14,030 nucleotides of DNA, from assembly GCF_003248455.1 (NCBI RefSeq), contig NZ_QFNM01000057.1:1-14030 (forward strand), written 5' to 3'. The position numbers were made by a program, and so were the translations under genes. The notes under the pieces are model-generated. The model worked only from the letters and a program-made list of their open reading frames with translations, was not told the origin of the DNA and searched no databases. Of the stretch, positions 1-6,529 are shown one piece after another. Position 1 is the first letter of the stretch. The number at the start of each line of letters is the position of its first letter. This DNA is from Brevundimonas sp. GTDB lineage: Bacteria; Pseudomonadota; Alphaproteobacteria; Caulobacterales; Caulobacteraceae.

Positions 1-131
1 TCGATCAGGTTCGGCATCTGCACCGCTTCGGGAATGCGCCCGAAGGACTTGCGGATGCGCTTCTTGCCGGTGAACGAGGTGGCGGAAGCGATCTGACCGT
101 TGATGGCGAGATCGTGGGCGACGTCAGTCAT
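1..131 (-). CDS. rpoB: RNA polymerase beta subunit, N-terminal fragment (runs off left edge)
   Basis: This is the first 43 codons of the beta subunit of DNA-directed RNA polymerase, the subunit that with beta' forms the catalytic core. The translation contains SFTGKKRIRKSFGRIPEAVQ followed by MPNLI, the highly conserved start of alphaproteobacterial RpoB. The ATG (complement at 129-131) is the only plausible start seen. It gives an N-terminal extension of about 18 residues before the SFTGKK motif, longer than the short leader I recall in many relatives. The Shine-Dalgarno match upstream is weak (GGGAA). The gene continues beyond position 1. In most bacteria rpoB directly follows rplL; here about 7.2 kb separates them, with a terminator after rplL, so it needs its own promoter in 132-402. 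Confidence 0.95.
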   Translation of the reverse strand, partial: MTDVAHDLAINGQIASATSFTGKKRIRKSFGRIPEAVQMPNLI

Positions 132-402
132 TCAGTGTTTCCCATGACGCACGACCCGGGAAGCCGTGCGCGAAATGCAGCAGCCACGGCGCGCCTCTCA
201 GCGTCCGCAGCCAGGGTTTCGGCGTCCACCCTCGGCCCGCTGCCGGGCCAGGACGCCTGAAATGTACCGGCTCCCTGGGGAAGGAGCCGCGCCTTCGCTC
301 CGGTCGGAGGGCGACGGACCGGGCCTCGGCGCTTGCGCGCAGACTCAAATGGAGTGTTGCGGGAACGCGCACATATACGCGCATTCGCGACGAAATAAAG
401 GC
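132..402 (-). promoter_or_regulatory. rpoB upstream region, probable promoter and 5' leader
   Basis: This stretch of about 270 bases lies between rpoB and the DUF559 cassette and carries no convincing gene; short ORFs on both strands look like nothing known. It must hold the rpoB promoter, because the rplJL transcript ends far upstream. I see no clear consensus promoter. The only AT-rich candidate for a -10 box is TATATG on the minus strand near 370-375, with a poor -35. Within the presumed leader there is a 7-bp hairpin (268-274 with 283-289, 8-base loop) without a U-tract, so it is a structure in the leader rather than an obvious terminator. Promoter assignment is inference. Confidence 0.35.
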
Positions 403-843
403 CTATCCTCCCCGTCGCACGCGATGGGGAGGGGGACCGCGCCCGAAGGGCGTGGTGGAGGGGCTGTTTCCGCTTCGCTGACGTTCGCTTGACCGCGCAC
501 GAACCTCGCCCGCCAGGAACATCAGGATTTCATCCAGCCCATCTCTTACGCTCAAGGCGGAAAGGAGAACCACATCGATCTTCTGCGCGGCCAGCCAGGC
601 GGTGCGGCGCAGATCATGCGCGGCCTGACCGTCCTGCTCATGGATCGCGCCGTCCACCTCGACGGCCAGCCGCGCCGCCGCGCAATAGAAGTCCAGGATA
701 TAGGGTCCGATCGGATGCTGACGTCGAAACTTGAAGCCGCCCAGCTTGCCGCCTTTCAGACAGGCCCACAGCCTCGCCTCCGGCGGCGTCAAGCCACGTC
801 GCATCTTCGCAGCCCGCTGAAAAATGATCGGTTCAGACCGCAA
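403..843 (-). CDS. DUF559-family endonuclease-like protein
   Basis: This 146-residue protein belongs to DUF559, small proteins related to Vsr-like PD-(D/E)XK nucleases; no cellular role is established as far as I know. The family core spans about residues 10-118: LTPPEARLW (residues 18-26), FKFRRQHPIGPYILDFYC (38-54) and AVEVDG (60-65). D51, E62 and D64 are likely active-site acids. The usual RFWN-type motif near the end is replaced by VVLLSALSV, so the copy may be degenerate. The start is TTG at 843; the in-frame ATG at 804 would remove part of the helix before LTPPEARLW. The Shine-Dalgarno GGAGG (851-855, minus strand), seven bases from the TTG, lies inside palindromic repeat B. The last 20 or so residues, rich in P, G and R, are encoded by inverted repeat A, so the natural protein probably ends near residue 118. 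The fold assignment is firm; activity is unknown. Confidence 0.85.
   Translation of the reverse strand: MRSEPIIFQRAAKMRRGLTPPEARLWACLKGGKLGGFKFRRQHPIGPYILDFYCAAARLAVEVDGAIHEQDGQAAHDLRRTAWLAAQKIDVVLLSALSVRDGLDEILMFLAGEVRARSSERQRSGNSPSTTPFGRGPPPHRVRRGG
406..469 (+). repeat. Palindromic double-hairpin repeat, copy A
   Basis: This element begins TCCTCCCC (406-413) and ends GGTGGAGGGGC (454-464) followed by TGTTT. It folds into two hairpins: 409-430 (TCCCC pairing with GGGGA plus an inner TCG/CGA) and 436-456 (nine pairs around a GAA loop). It matches copy C in the same orientation and copy B in inverted orientation, with arms nearly identical and stem interiors differing in a paired way. It overlaps the 3' end of the DUF559 gene and supplies its C-terminal codons. 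Confidence 0.85.
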
Positions 844-899
844 ACAAGCCCCTCCACCGCTTCGCGGTCCCCCTCCCCATTGCTACGCAACGGGGAGGA
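844..899 (-). repeat. Palindromic double-hairpin repeat, copy B (inverted)
   Basis: Read on the minus strand, this copy has the same order as copies A and C: TCCTCCCC, a first hairpin with a TTGC/GCAA inner stem, GGGGAGGGGGACCGC, a GAA loop, GCGGTGGAGGGGC and then TTGTTT. The second hairpin (856-868) is a perfect 5-bp stem around GAA and contains GCGAAGC, known as an unusually stable DNA mini-hairpin. Its GGAGG is placed as the Shine-Dalgarno of the DUF559 gene, whose start codon (841-843) lies directly beside it. With copy A it brackets that gene as an inverted pair, outer edges 406 and 899. Confidence 0.85.
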
Positions 900-945
900 A
901 AAGTCACGCATTGCCGCCATGATCGCCGTCCTCTAGCGTCGGCTC

Positions 946-1509
946 ATGACTCGCACCGCCCTGCCCCTGTTCGCCGTCCTCGCCCTCTCCGCCGGCACCC
1001 TGTCCGCCTGCGCCACGCACAAGCCCGTGACCTATGCCGAGACGGCCTCCGCCGCCGCCCGCGCCGCCGCCCAGGTGCAGGGCGAAGCGGGCCTTACGCC
1101 CCAGCAGGTCTGGGACCGGGGCAACGCCGACTATCTGGCCTGGAACGGCGCCCGGCGCGGCTGGACCACGACCGAGAGCGGGCTTCAGTATCGCCGCGTC
1201 GGCAAGGCCCATCCCGACGCCCCGCGCCCCGGCCCGACCGACACGGTCAAGGTCCACTATCGCGGGACCTTCGTCGACGGGCGCGAATTCGACAGCTCCT
1301 ATTCCCGCAACGAACCGGCCGAATTCCCTCTGAACCGCGTCATCAAGGGCTGGACCGAGGGCGTGGGCCTGATGCACGTCGGCGAGATCTACGAGTTCGT
1401 CATTCCCGCTTCCCTGGCCTATGGCTCGCGCTGGGTCGGCGGCGACGAACTGCCGCCCAACTCCACCCTGCGGTTCTCGGTCGAACTGCTGGAGGTCAAG
1501 CCGGGCTGA
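946..1509 (+). CDS. FKBP-type peptidyl-prolyl cis-trans isomerase, lipoprotein
   Basis: This 187-residue protein is predicted to speed cis-trans isomerisation of prolyl bonds in envelope proteins. Residues 1-22 form a lipoprotein signal ending in the lipobox LSAC (C22), so it should be lipid-anchored and face the periplasm. The FKBP domain covers about residues 98-185: VKVHYRGTFVDGREFDSSY, then FPLNRVIKGWTEGV, GEIYEFVIPASLAYG and a C-terminal strand LRFSVELLEV, all typical. It resembles the FkpA/Mip group but with a short N-terminal segment instead of a long dimerisation helix. The ATG at 946 is chosen because it places the signal peptide correctly; the ribosome-binding site is weak. The upstream neighbour is divergent across repeat B, so the promoter should lie in about 900-945. 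Confidence 0.93.
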   Translation: MTRTALPLFAVLALSAGTLSACATHKPVTYAETASAAARAAAQVQGEAGLTPQQVWDRGNADYLAWNGARRGWTTTESGLQYRRVGKAHPDAPRPGPTDTVKVHYRGTFVDGREFDSSYSRNEPAEFPLNRVIKGWTEGVGLMHVGEIYEFVIPASLAYGSRWVGGDELPPNSTLRFSVELLEVKPG

Positions 1510-1631
1510 ACCGGCGTTTCAGGCGGGTTGGCGGGCGCGCTCCATCCTATTCCGGCGGCGGCGCCTGTCTTTTCAACGCCTTGCCTGCCGGCAGCGTCTA
1601 TCTTCCGGCCATGGGAGGCGGCGGCCGTATC

Positions 1632-2258
1632 ATGGCCGGCATGACCGATCACCTCCGATACCTGCCCGACTCCCCGCCGCCGCCCCAGACTCGACGCTCG
1701 GCCGAGACCTGGGCCGCAGCCCGCGCCGACTATCTGGCGGGCGGCTCGGCCGCCGAGGTTTGCGAGCGCCACAGCCTGCCTCTGTCCACCTTCCGCTGGC
1801 GCGCCCAGCAGGAGGGTTGGCGGCGTATGGACCAGCCGGCGTCCTCCGCGCCCTTCCACGTCTCGGACGATCCCGGCGACTATCGCAACTGGATGCCGGC
1901 GCCCGCGCCGATCGACGACGATCCCGACGCCGCCGGCGCCCCGGAAACGGACGCCGCCCCGCCGGCCTCGCCACGGGACGACACCTCCGCCGCGCAAGCC
2001 GACGACTATCCGTACGACGACGGCGTGCCGGTGGCAGCCGACCTTTGCGAACAGACCTGGTTCAACGCCGCCCGCGCCATCCGCCAGGGCCGCATGATCG
2101 AGGCGCGGGGTTGGACCCGACTGCACAAGGAGTTGGCCGCCCTGGCCCACGACCGCGACGCCGACCGCATCCGCCGCCTCAACGAGAGGGTCGGCCGCAA
2201 TCTGGCGGACCTGAAGACCGCGATCGGCGCCATGCGCGCCGCGCCCCACGACCTCTGA
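1632..2258 (+). CDS. Hypothetical protein with terminase-small-subunit-like helix-turn-helix
   Basis: This 208-residue protein has no name I recognise. Residues about 25-65 contain AARADYLAGGSAAEVCERH followed by LPLSTFRWRAQQEGWRR, a helix-turn-helix of the sort found in phage terminase small subunits and some transposase-related proteins. A long acidic, Pro/Ala-rich linker follows (roughly residues 70-145, with DDDPDAAGAPE), probably disordered. The last 60 residues are charged and helical (RLHKELAALAHDRDADRIRR and on), perhaps a coiled coil or oligomerisation segment. Starts at 1611, 1632 and 1641 are possible. I chose 1632 because GGGAGG lies at 1613-1618, although the spacing of 13 bases is long; 1641 would begin MTDHLRY. 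There is no adjacent large terminase or phage gene, so a phage role is not supported. It is probably DNA-binding by inference. Confidence 0.75.
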   Translation: MAGMTDHLRYLPDSPPPPQTRRSAETWAAARADYLAGGSAAEVCERHSLPLSTFRWRAQQEGWRRMDQPASSAPFHVSDDPGDYRNWMPAPAPIDDDPDAAGAPETDAAPPASPRDDTSAAQADDYPYDDGVPVAADLCEQTWFNAARAIRQGRMIEARGWTRLHKELAALAHDRDADRIRRLNERVGRNLADLKTAIGAMRAAPHDL

Positions 2259-2275
2259 TCGCCCGGACTGAAAAC

Positions 2276-2317
2276 TTGGACTCTTGGACTCGTTGGACTG
2301 TTTTTTCTGAAGTCCAA
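2276..2317 (+). repeat. TTGGACT direct repeats with inverted partner
   Basis: Three TTGGACT heptamers lie at 2276-2282, 2284-2290 and 2293-2299, followed by the reverse complement AGTCCAA at 2311-2317. A partial GGACT lies just before at 2265-2269. The third copy can pair with the inverted copy (8 bp with flanking G and C) around an 11-base, T-rich loop. The array sits in the gap between the hypothetical gene's stop (2258) and the M61 gene start. It could be a regulator-binding array for the M61 gene or a weak transcription end; the sequence does not decide. Confidence 0.8.
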
Positions 2318-2392
2318 CTTCCCTGCCGGCTTGACGCGCCGCCCCCTGCGGCGGACTGTCGCGCCTCCTCCCAGGCAGTCTGAGTGTCCGTG

Positions 2393-4360
2393 ATGATCCC
2401 GACCCGTCTTCGCACCGTCGCGCCCGGCCTCGGCCTGGCGCTGCTTGTCGTCTCGGCCGCCCCCGCCGCCCTGGCTCAGCAGGCGTCGACCTACGCCCCC
2501 GCCCTGCCCGCGCCCCTGCCGCCGATCCCGGACGCCCAGGACGTCGCCTATCCCGGCGTGATCCGGCTGAATGTCGACGCCACCAATCTGGCCCAGCGCA
2601 TCTTCGCCGTGACCGAGACCATTCCGGTCGCCCGCCCCGGCCCGATGGTGCTCTATTTCCCCGAATGGCTGCCCGGCAACCACGGCCCCGTCGGCCCGAT
2701 CCCCCAGTTGGCGGGGCTCGAGATCAGCGCCGACGGCCAGCGGGTGGAATGGGTGCGCGACACCCTTCGTCCCTTCGCCTACCACGTCGTCGTCCCGGCG
2801 GGCGCGACCGCCCTGGAGGTGAAGCTCCAGCACCTGTCGCCGACCGTCGGCGCCCAGGGCCGCATCACCATGACGCCCGAAATGCTGAACATCCAGTGGG
2901 AGAAGATGCTGCTCTATCCCGCCGGCCACTGGTCGCGGAACATCACGGTCCAGCCGACGGTCAGGTTCCCCACGGGCTGGTCCTTCGGCACGGCGCTGGA
3001 GCCCCAGACCAAGGACGGCGATCTCCAGACCTTCAAGCCGGTCGATCTGGAGGTGCTGATCGACAGCCCCGTCTTCGCCGGCGTCCACTATCGCCAGATC
3101 GACCTCGACCCCGGCGGCCGTTCGCCGGTGCGCGCCAATATCGTGGCGGACGAGGCCGACAATCTGAACGCCACGGACGAGCAGATTCAAATTCTGCGCA
3201 ATCTGGTGACGCAGATGGATCGCCTGTACGGGGCGCGCCACTTCGATCACTACGACTTCCTGATCGCCATGACCGACAAGCTGGGCGGCATCGGGCTGGA
3301 GCATCATCGCAGTTCGGAAAATTCGGTCGATCCCGCCTTCTTCACCGGCTGGGCGACGCATCTGGCCGACCGCGACCTGCTCAGCCACGAGATGAACCAC
3401 TCCTGGGACGGCAAATGGCGCCGCCCCGCCGACCAGTATGTGCCCAACTTCAACAGTCCCCTGCAGAACAGCCTGCTGTGGGTCTATGAGGGCCAGACCC
3501 AATACTACGGCCAGGTGATCGCCGCCCGGTCCGGTCTTCTGACCGCCCAGCAGGCGATGGACTCCCTGGCCTTGACCGCCGCGACCTATGACACCCGCGT
3601 CGGGCGCGAATGGCGCGCGATGCAGGACACGACCAACGACCCGATCATCAGTCAGCGCCAGGCCAAGGGCTGGCTGTCGTGGCAGCGCGACGAGGACTAC
3701 TATTCGGAAGGGCAGTTGATCTGGCTCGACGTCGACACCCTGATCCGGGAGAAGACGAACGGCAGGAAGTCGCTCGACGACTTCGCCCGCGCCTTCTACG
3801 GCGTCCAGGACGGCGACTATGCGCCCGCCCCCTATACGTTCGACGACGTGGCCGCCGCCCTGAACGGCGTGGTGGCCAACGACTGGGCGACCTTCCTGCG
3901 CAGCCGCCTGGATGCGGACGGCCCCGACGCCCGCGCCCCGCTGGACGGGCTGGCGCGCGGGGGCTGGCGCCTGACCTACGCCGAAACGCCCACCGACTAT
4001 ATGAAGACCCTGTATTCGGAGCTGAAGCGCAACGACTTCACCTATTCCCTGGGCTTCCAGACCGGCGAGGCAAACAAGATCCGCAGCGTCCAGTGGAACG
4101 GCCCGGCCTTCAAGGCGGGCCTGGCCGTGGGCATGGAGATCGTCGCCGTGGGCGGCCAGGCCTCGACCCCCGACCGCCTCGCCGCCGCCGTGACCGCCGC
4201 CAAGGACCCGGCCGTGCCCGTCACCCTGATCGTCAAGGACGGCGACCAGTTCAAGACCGTCGTCCTCGACTACCATGACGGCCTTCGCTACCCCCGCCTG
4301 GAACGCATCCCCGGCGCGCCCGACCGTTTGACCGACATCCTGACGCCCAGGCGGCGCTGA
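2393..4360 (+). CDS. Secreted M61-family metallopeptidase with PDZ domain (paralogue 1)
   Basis: This 655-residue protein is a predicted zinc aminopeptidase of family M61 (glycyl aminopeptidase type), acting in the periplasm or outside the cell. A signal peptide covers about residues 1-28 (hydrophobic GLALLVVSAAPAALA, cleavage before QQ). The N-terminal beta domain runs to about residue 230. The catalytic domain carries HEMNH (H332, E333, H336) and the downstream VYEGQTQYY, whose E366 is a likely third zinc ligand. A PDZ-like domain spans about residues 550-640 (SLGFQTGE onward). Start choice: ATG at 2393 or GTG at 2384, three codons apart; neither has a strong ribosome-binding site. The next gene is a close paralogue in the same orientation, separated by repeat C, which begins just after the stop. 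Upstream TTGGACT repeats may control it. The substrate is unknown. Confidence 0.93.
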   Translation: MIPTRLRTVAPGLGLALLVVSAAPAALAQQASTYAPALPAPLPPIPDAQDVAYPGVIRLNVDATNLAQRIFAVTETIPVARPGPMVLYFPEWLPGNHGPVGPIPQLAGLEISADGQRVEWVRDTLRPFAYHVVVPAGATALEVKLQHLSPTVGAQGRITMTPEMLNIQWEKMLLYPAGHWSRNITVQPTVRFPTGWSFGTALEPQTKDGDLQTFKPVDLEVLIDSPVFAGVHYRQIDLDPGGRSPVRANIVADEADNLNATDEQIQILRNLVTQMDRLYGARHFDHYDFLIAMTDKLGGIGLEHHRSSENSVDPAFFTGWATHLADRDLLSHEMNHSWDGKWRRPADQYVPNFNSPLQNSLLWVYEGQTQYYGQVIAARSGLLTAQQAMDSLALTAATYDTRVGREWRAMQDTTNDPIISQRQAKGWLSWQRDEDYYSEGQLIWLDVDTLIREKTNGRKSLDDFARAFYGVQDGDYAPAPYTFDDVAAALNGVVANDWATFLRSRLDADGPDARAPLDGLARGGWRLTYAETPTDYMKTLYSELKRNDFTYSLGFQTGEANKIRSVQWNGPAFKAGLAVGMEIVAVGGQASTPDRLAAAVTAAKDPAVPVTLIVKDGDQFKTVVLDYHDGLRYPRLERIPGAPDRLTDILTPRRR

Positions 4361-4364
4361 AGTC

Positions 4365-4420
4365 TCCTCCCCACCGCGTGGGGAGGGGGACCGCGCGAAG
4401 CGTGGTGGAGGGGGTCTTTA
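4365..4420 (+). repeat. Palindromic double-hairpin repeat, copy C
   Basis: This copy follows the stop codon of the first M61 gene by four bases. The first hairpin (4366-4386) pairs CCCCAC with GTGGGG around CGC. The second (4390-4406) has seven pairs around a GAA loop and contains GCGAAGC. The orientation matches copy A. On the plus strand it ends GGTGGAGGGGG followed by TCTTTAA, so it could also act as a transcription attenuator or mRNA stabiliser between the two M61 genes, although the T-tract is short. Confidence 0.85.
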
Positions 4421-4502
4421 ACGCCGCACCCGGCGGCTCATGCTTGACGCATCGCCCGACGCCCTCGACGTTGCAGTCCCGCCTTCACGCCTGGATGACC
4501 GA

Positions 4503-6479
4503 ATGCCGCGTATCCGCCCGACCGCCGCCTGTCTCGCCCTTCTGATGAGCGGCGTCGCCCTGCCCGCCCTGGCCCAAAGCTTCCAGTCCACCCCCGTCGT
4601 CGTCGACGCGGCCCAGGCGCCCCTGGCCCTGCCCCGCGACCAGCCGGCCATCCCCGCGCCGCAGGACCGGCCCTATCCCGGCGTCATCCGGTACCGCGCC
4701 GACATCACCGATCTGGATCGCCGCATCATCCGCGTCAGCCAGACCATCCCCGTCGCGGCGCCGGGGCCGCTGACCCTGCTCTATCCGAAATACCTGCCCG
4801 GCAACCACGCCGCGACCGGCCCGATCCAGCTTCTGTCGGGCCTGACCGTCACCGCCGACGGCCGGCGGGTCGAATGGCTGCGCGACACGCTCGACCCCTA
4901 CGCCTTCCACCTCGACATCCCGGCGGGCGTCGACGCCATCGAGGTCGAGTTCCAGCAGCTGACCCAGCCCGACAACTCGAACTGGCGCGTGCTGATGACC
5001 CCGGCCATGGTCAATCTTCAGTGGGAGAAGGCCATCCTCTATCCGGCCGGCTATTTCAGCCGACAGATCCAGATCGCCCCGTCGCTGGTCCTGCCCGCCG
5101 GATGGAAATACGGCACGGCCCTGACGACGGCGTCCCAGGAAGGCGCCGTGGCGACCTTCGCCCCCACCGACCTCTACACCCTGATCGACAGCCCCGTCTT
5201 CGCCGGCGCCCACTATCGCCGCGTCGACATCGACCCCAGCGGCGACAAGGTCCATCTGAACATTCTGGCCGACGAGGCCAAGGGGCTGGCGGCGACCGAC
5301 GACCAGCTGAAGCTGTTCGAGACCATGGTCCAGCAGGCCGACCGCCTGTTCGGCGCCCGCCACTTCGACCATTACGAGTTCCTGTTCGCCCTGACCGACC
5401 AGATGGGCGGCATCGGGCTGGAGCATCATCGCAGTTCCGAGAACACTGGCGCCCCGACCTTCTTCACCGACTGGGCCAAGAGCGCGGGCGACCGGGGCCT
5501 GCTGCCCCACGAATACACCCACTCCTGGAACGGCAAGTTCATGCGCCCGGCGGACGAGCTTACCGCCAACCACAACGTCCCGACCCAGAACACCCTGCTG
5601 TGGGTCTATGAGGGCCAGACCGAATACTGGGGCGACGTCCTGGCCGCGCGCTCGGGCCTGCATTCCAGGGGCGTGGCCCTGGCCACCCTGGCCAATGTCG
5701 CGGCCTTCTACGACAACCAGCCGGGCCGCCAATGGCGCGCGCTTCAGGACACCAACAACCACAACCTCCTGGGCTATCGCGTGCCCGGCCAGTATCCGTC
5801 GTGGATGCGCGGCACCGGGGACTATTACCGCGAAAGCCTGCTGGTCTGGCTGGACGCCGACACCCTGATCCGCGAGGGCACGAACGGCCGCAAATCCCTC
5901 GACGACTTCGCACGGGGCTTCTTCGGTCATGACGACGGCCAATGGGCGCCCCAGGGCTACACGTTCCAGGACGTGGTTGCGGCCCTGAACGCCGTCTATC
6001 CGCACGACTGGGCCAGCTTCCTGCGCAGCCGCCTGGATGCGGTCGGCCCCGACGCCAGGGCGCCGCTGGACGGCCTGGCCCGCGCCGGCTGGCGACTGAC
6101 TTACACCGACACGCCGAACGCCGACGAAAAGGCGGTCCAGACCGGCTGGGCCAACGACTTCCAGTATTCGCTGGGCTTCACCCTGTCGGGCGACAAGCTG
6201 ACCAACATCCGCTGGGGCGGCCCCGCCTTCGACCAGGGGATCGGCGCCGGCTGGTCTCTGGTGGCCGTCAACGGCAAGGCCGGCTCGGCCGAGGTCCTGC
6301 GCAACGCCGTCGCCGCCGCCAAGGGAACCGACGCCCCGCTGGAGCTGCTGCTCAAATCCGGCGACCGCTTCCGCACGGTCGCCTTCGACTACCACGACGG
6401 CCTGCGCTACCCCCGGCTGGAGCGGATCGAGGGGACGCCGGATCGCCTGTCCGACATCATCGCGCCCCGCAGGCGCTGA
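4503..6479 (+). CDS. Secreted M61-family metallopeptidase with PDZ domain (paralogue 2)
   Basis: This 658-residue protein is a second M61 zinc aminopeptidase and aligns end to end with its upstream neighbour. The signal peptide is about residues 1-25 (CLALLMSGVALPALA, cleavage before Q). The zinc site is HEYTH (H336, E337, H340), the standard form for the family, with VYEGQTEYW giving E370, 34 residues after the first His exactly as in paralogue 1. A C-terminal PDZ-like domain follows (about 555-640), ending YHDGLRYPRLERI and RLSDIIAPRRR. The reading frame is open from ATG 4440, but the ATG at 4503 puts the signal peptide at the terminus and gives a length matching the paralogue, so I prefer it. 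A TTGACG at 4444-4449 resembles a Caulobacter -35 box but lacks a convincing -10. The pair look like a tandem duplication that has since diverged. Confidence 0.93.
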   Translation: MPRIRPTAACLALLMSGVALPALAQSFQSTPVVVDAAQAPLALPRDQPAIPAPQDRPYPGVIRYRADITDLDRRIIRVSQTIPVAAPGPLTLLYPKYLPGNHAATGPIQLLSGLTVTADGRRVEWLRDTLDPYAFHLDIPAGVDAIEVEFQQLTQPDNSNWRVLMTPAMVNLQWEKAILYPAGYFSRQIQIAPSLVLPAGWKYGTALTTASQEGAVATFAPTDLYTLIDSPVFAGAHYRRVDIDPSGDKVHLNILADEAKGLAATDDQLKLFETMVQQADRLFGARHFDHYEFLFALTDQMGGIGLEHHRSSENTGAPTFFTDWAKSAGDRGLLPHEYTHSWNGKFMRPADELTANHNVPTQNTLLWVYEGQTEYWGDVLAARSGLHSRGVALATLANVAAFYDNQPGRQWRALQDTNNHNLLGYRVPGQYPSWMRGTGDYYRESLLVWLDADTLIREGTNGRKSLDDFARGFFGHDDGQWAPQGYTFQDVVAALNAVYPHDWASFLRSRLDAVGPDARAPLDGLARAGWRLTYTDTPNADEKAVQTGWANDFQYSLGFTLSGDKLTNIRWGGPAFDQGIGAGWSLVAVNGKAGSAEVLRNAVAAAKGTDAPLELLLKSGDRFRTVAFDYHDGLRYPRLERIEGTPDRLSDIIAPRRR

Positions 6480-6492
6480 GCCGAAACAACCC

Positions 6493-6521
6493 GTCTCCTC
6501 CGCGCTTGGCGGGGAGGAGAC
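6493..6521. repeat. Palindrome resembling half of the double-hairpin repeat, copy D
   Basis: GTCTCCTCC (6493-6501) pairs exactly with GGAGGAGAC (6513-6521), with an inner CGC/GCG pairing. It resembles only the first hairpin of copies A-C (TCCTCC arm and GGGGAGGA arm) and lacks the GAA hairpin. It lies between the convergent M61 and PfpI-like genes, 13 bases after one stop and 8 before the other. It may therefore serve as a shared bidirectional transcription end, although neither strand has a good T-tract. Confidence 0.6.
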
Positions 6522-6529
6522 GCAGTCGT

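Noticed and set aside
395..910. A target-site duplication around the DUF559 cassette
   Set aside because: Bases just outside 406 and 899 show only a loose AAAG resemblance at unequal distances, which is not convincing.
1581..1631. Longer starts (TTG 1581, ATG 1611) for the hypothetical helix-turn-helix gene
   Set aside because: Neither has a ribosome-binding site, and the GGGAGG at 1613-1618 lies downstream of both.
2006..4276. A 756-codon open frame on the minus strand
   Set aside because: It lies antisense to the well-supported first M61 gene; its composition is that of a high-GC shadow frame, with no recognisable motif.
4485..6395. A 636-codon open frame on the minus strand
   Set aside because: It is antisense to the second M61 gene and looks like the equivalent shadow of the first; the similarity of the two shadows follows from the genes being paralogues.
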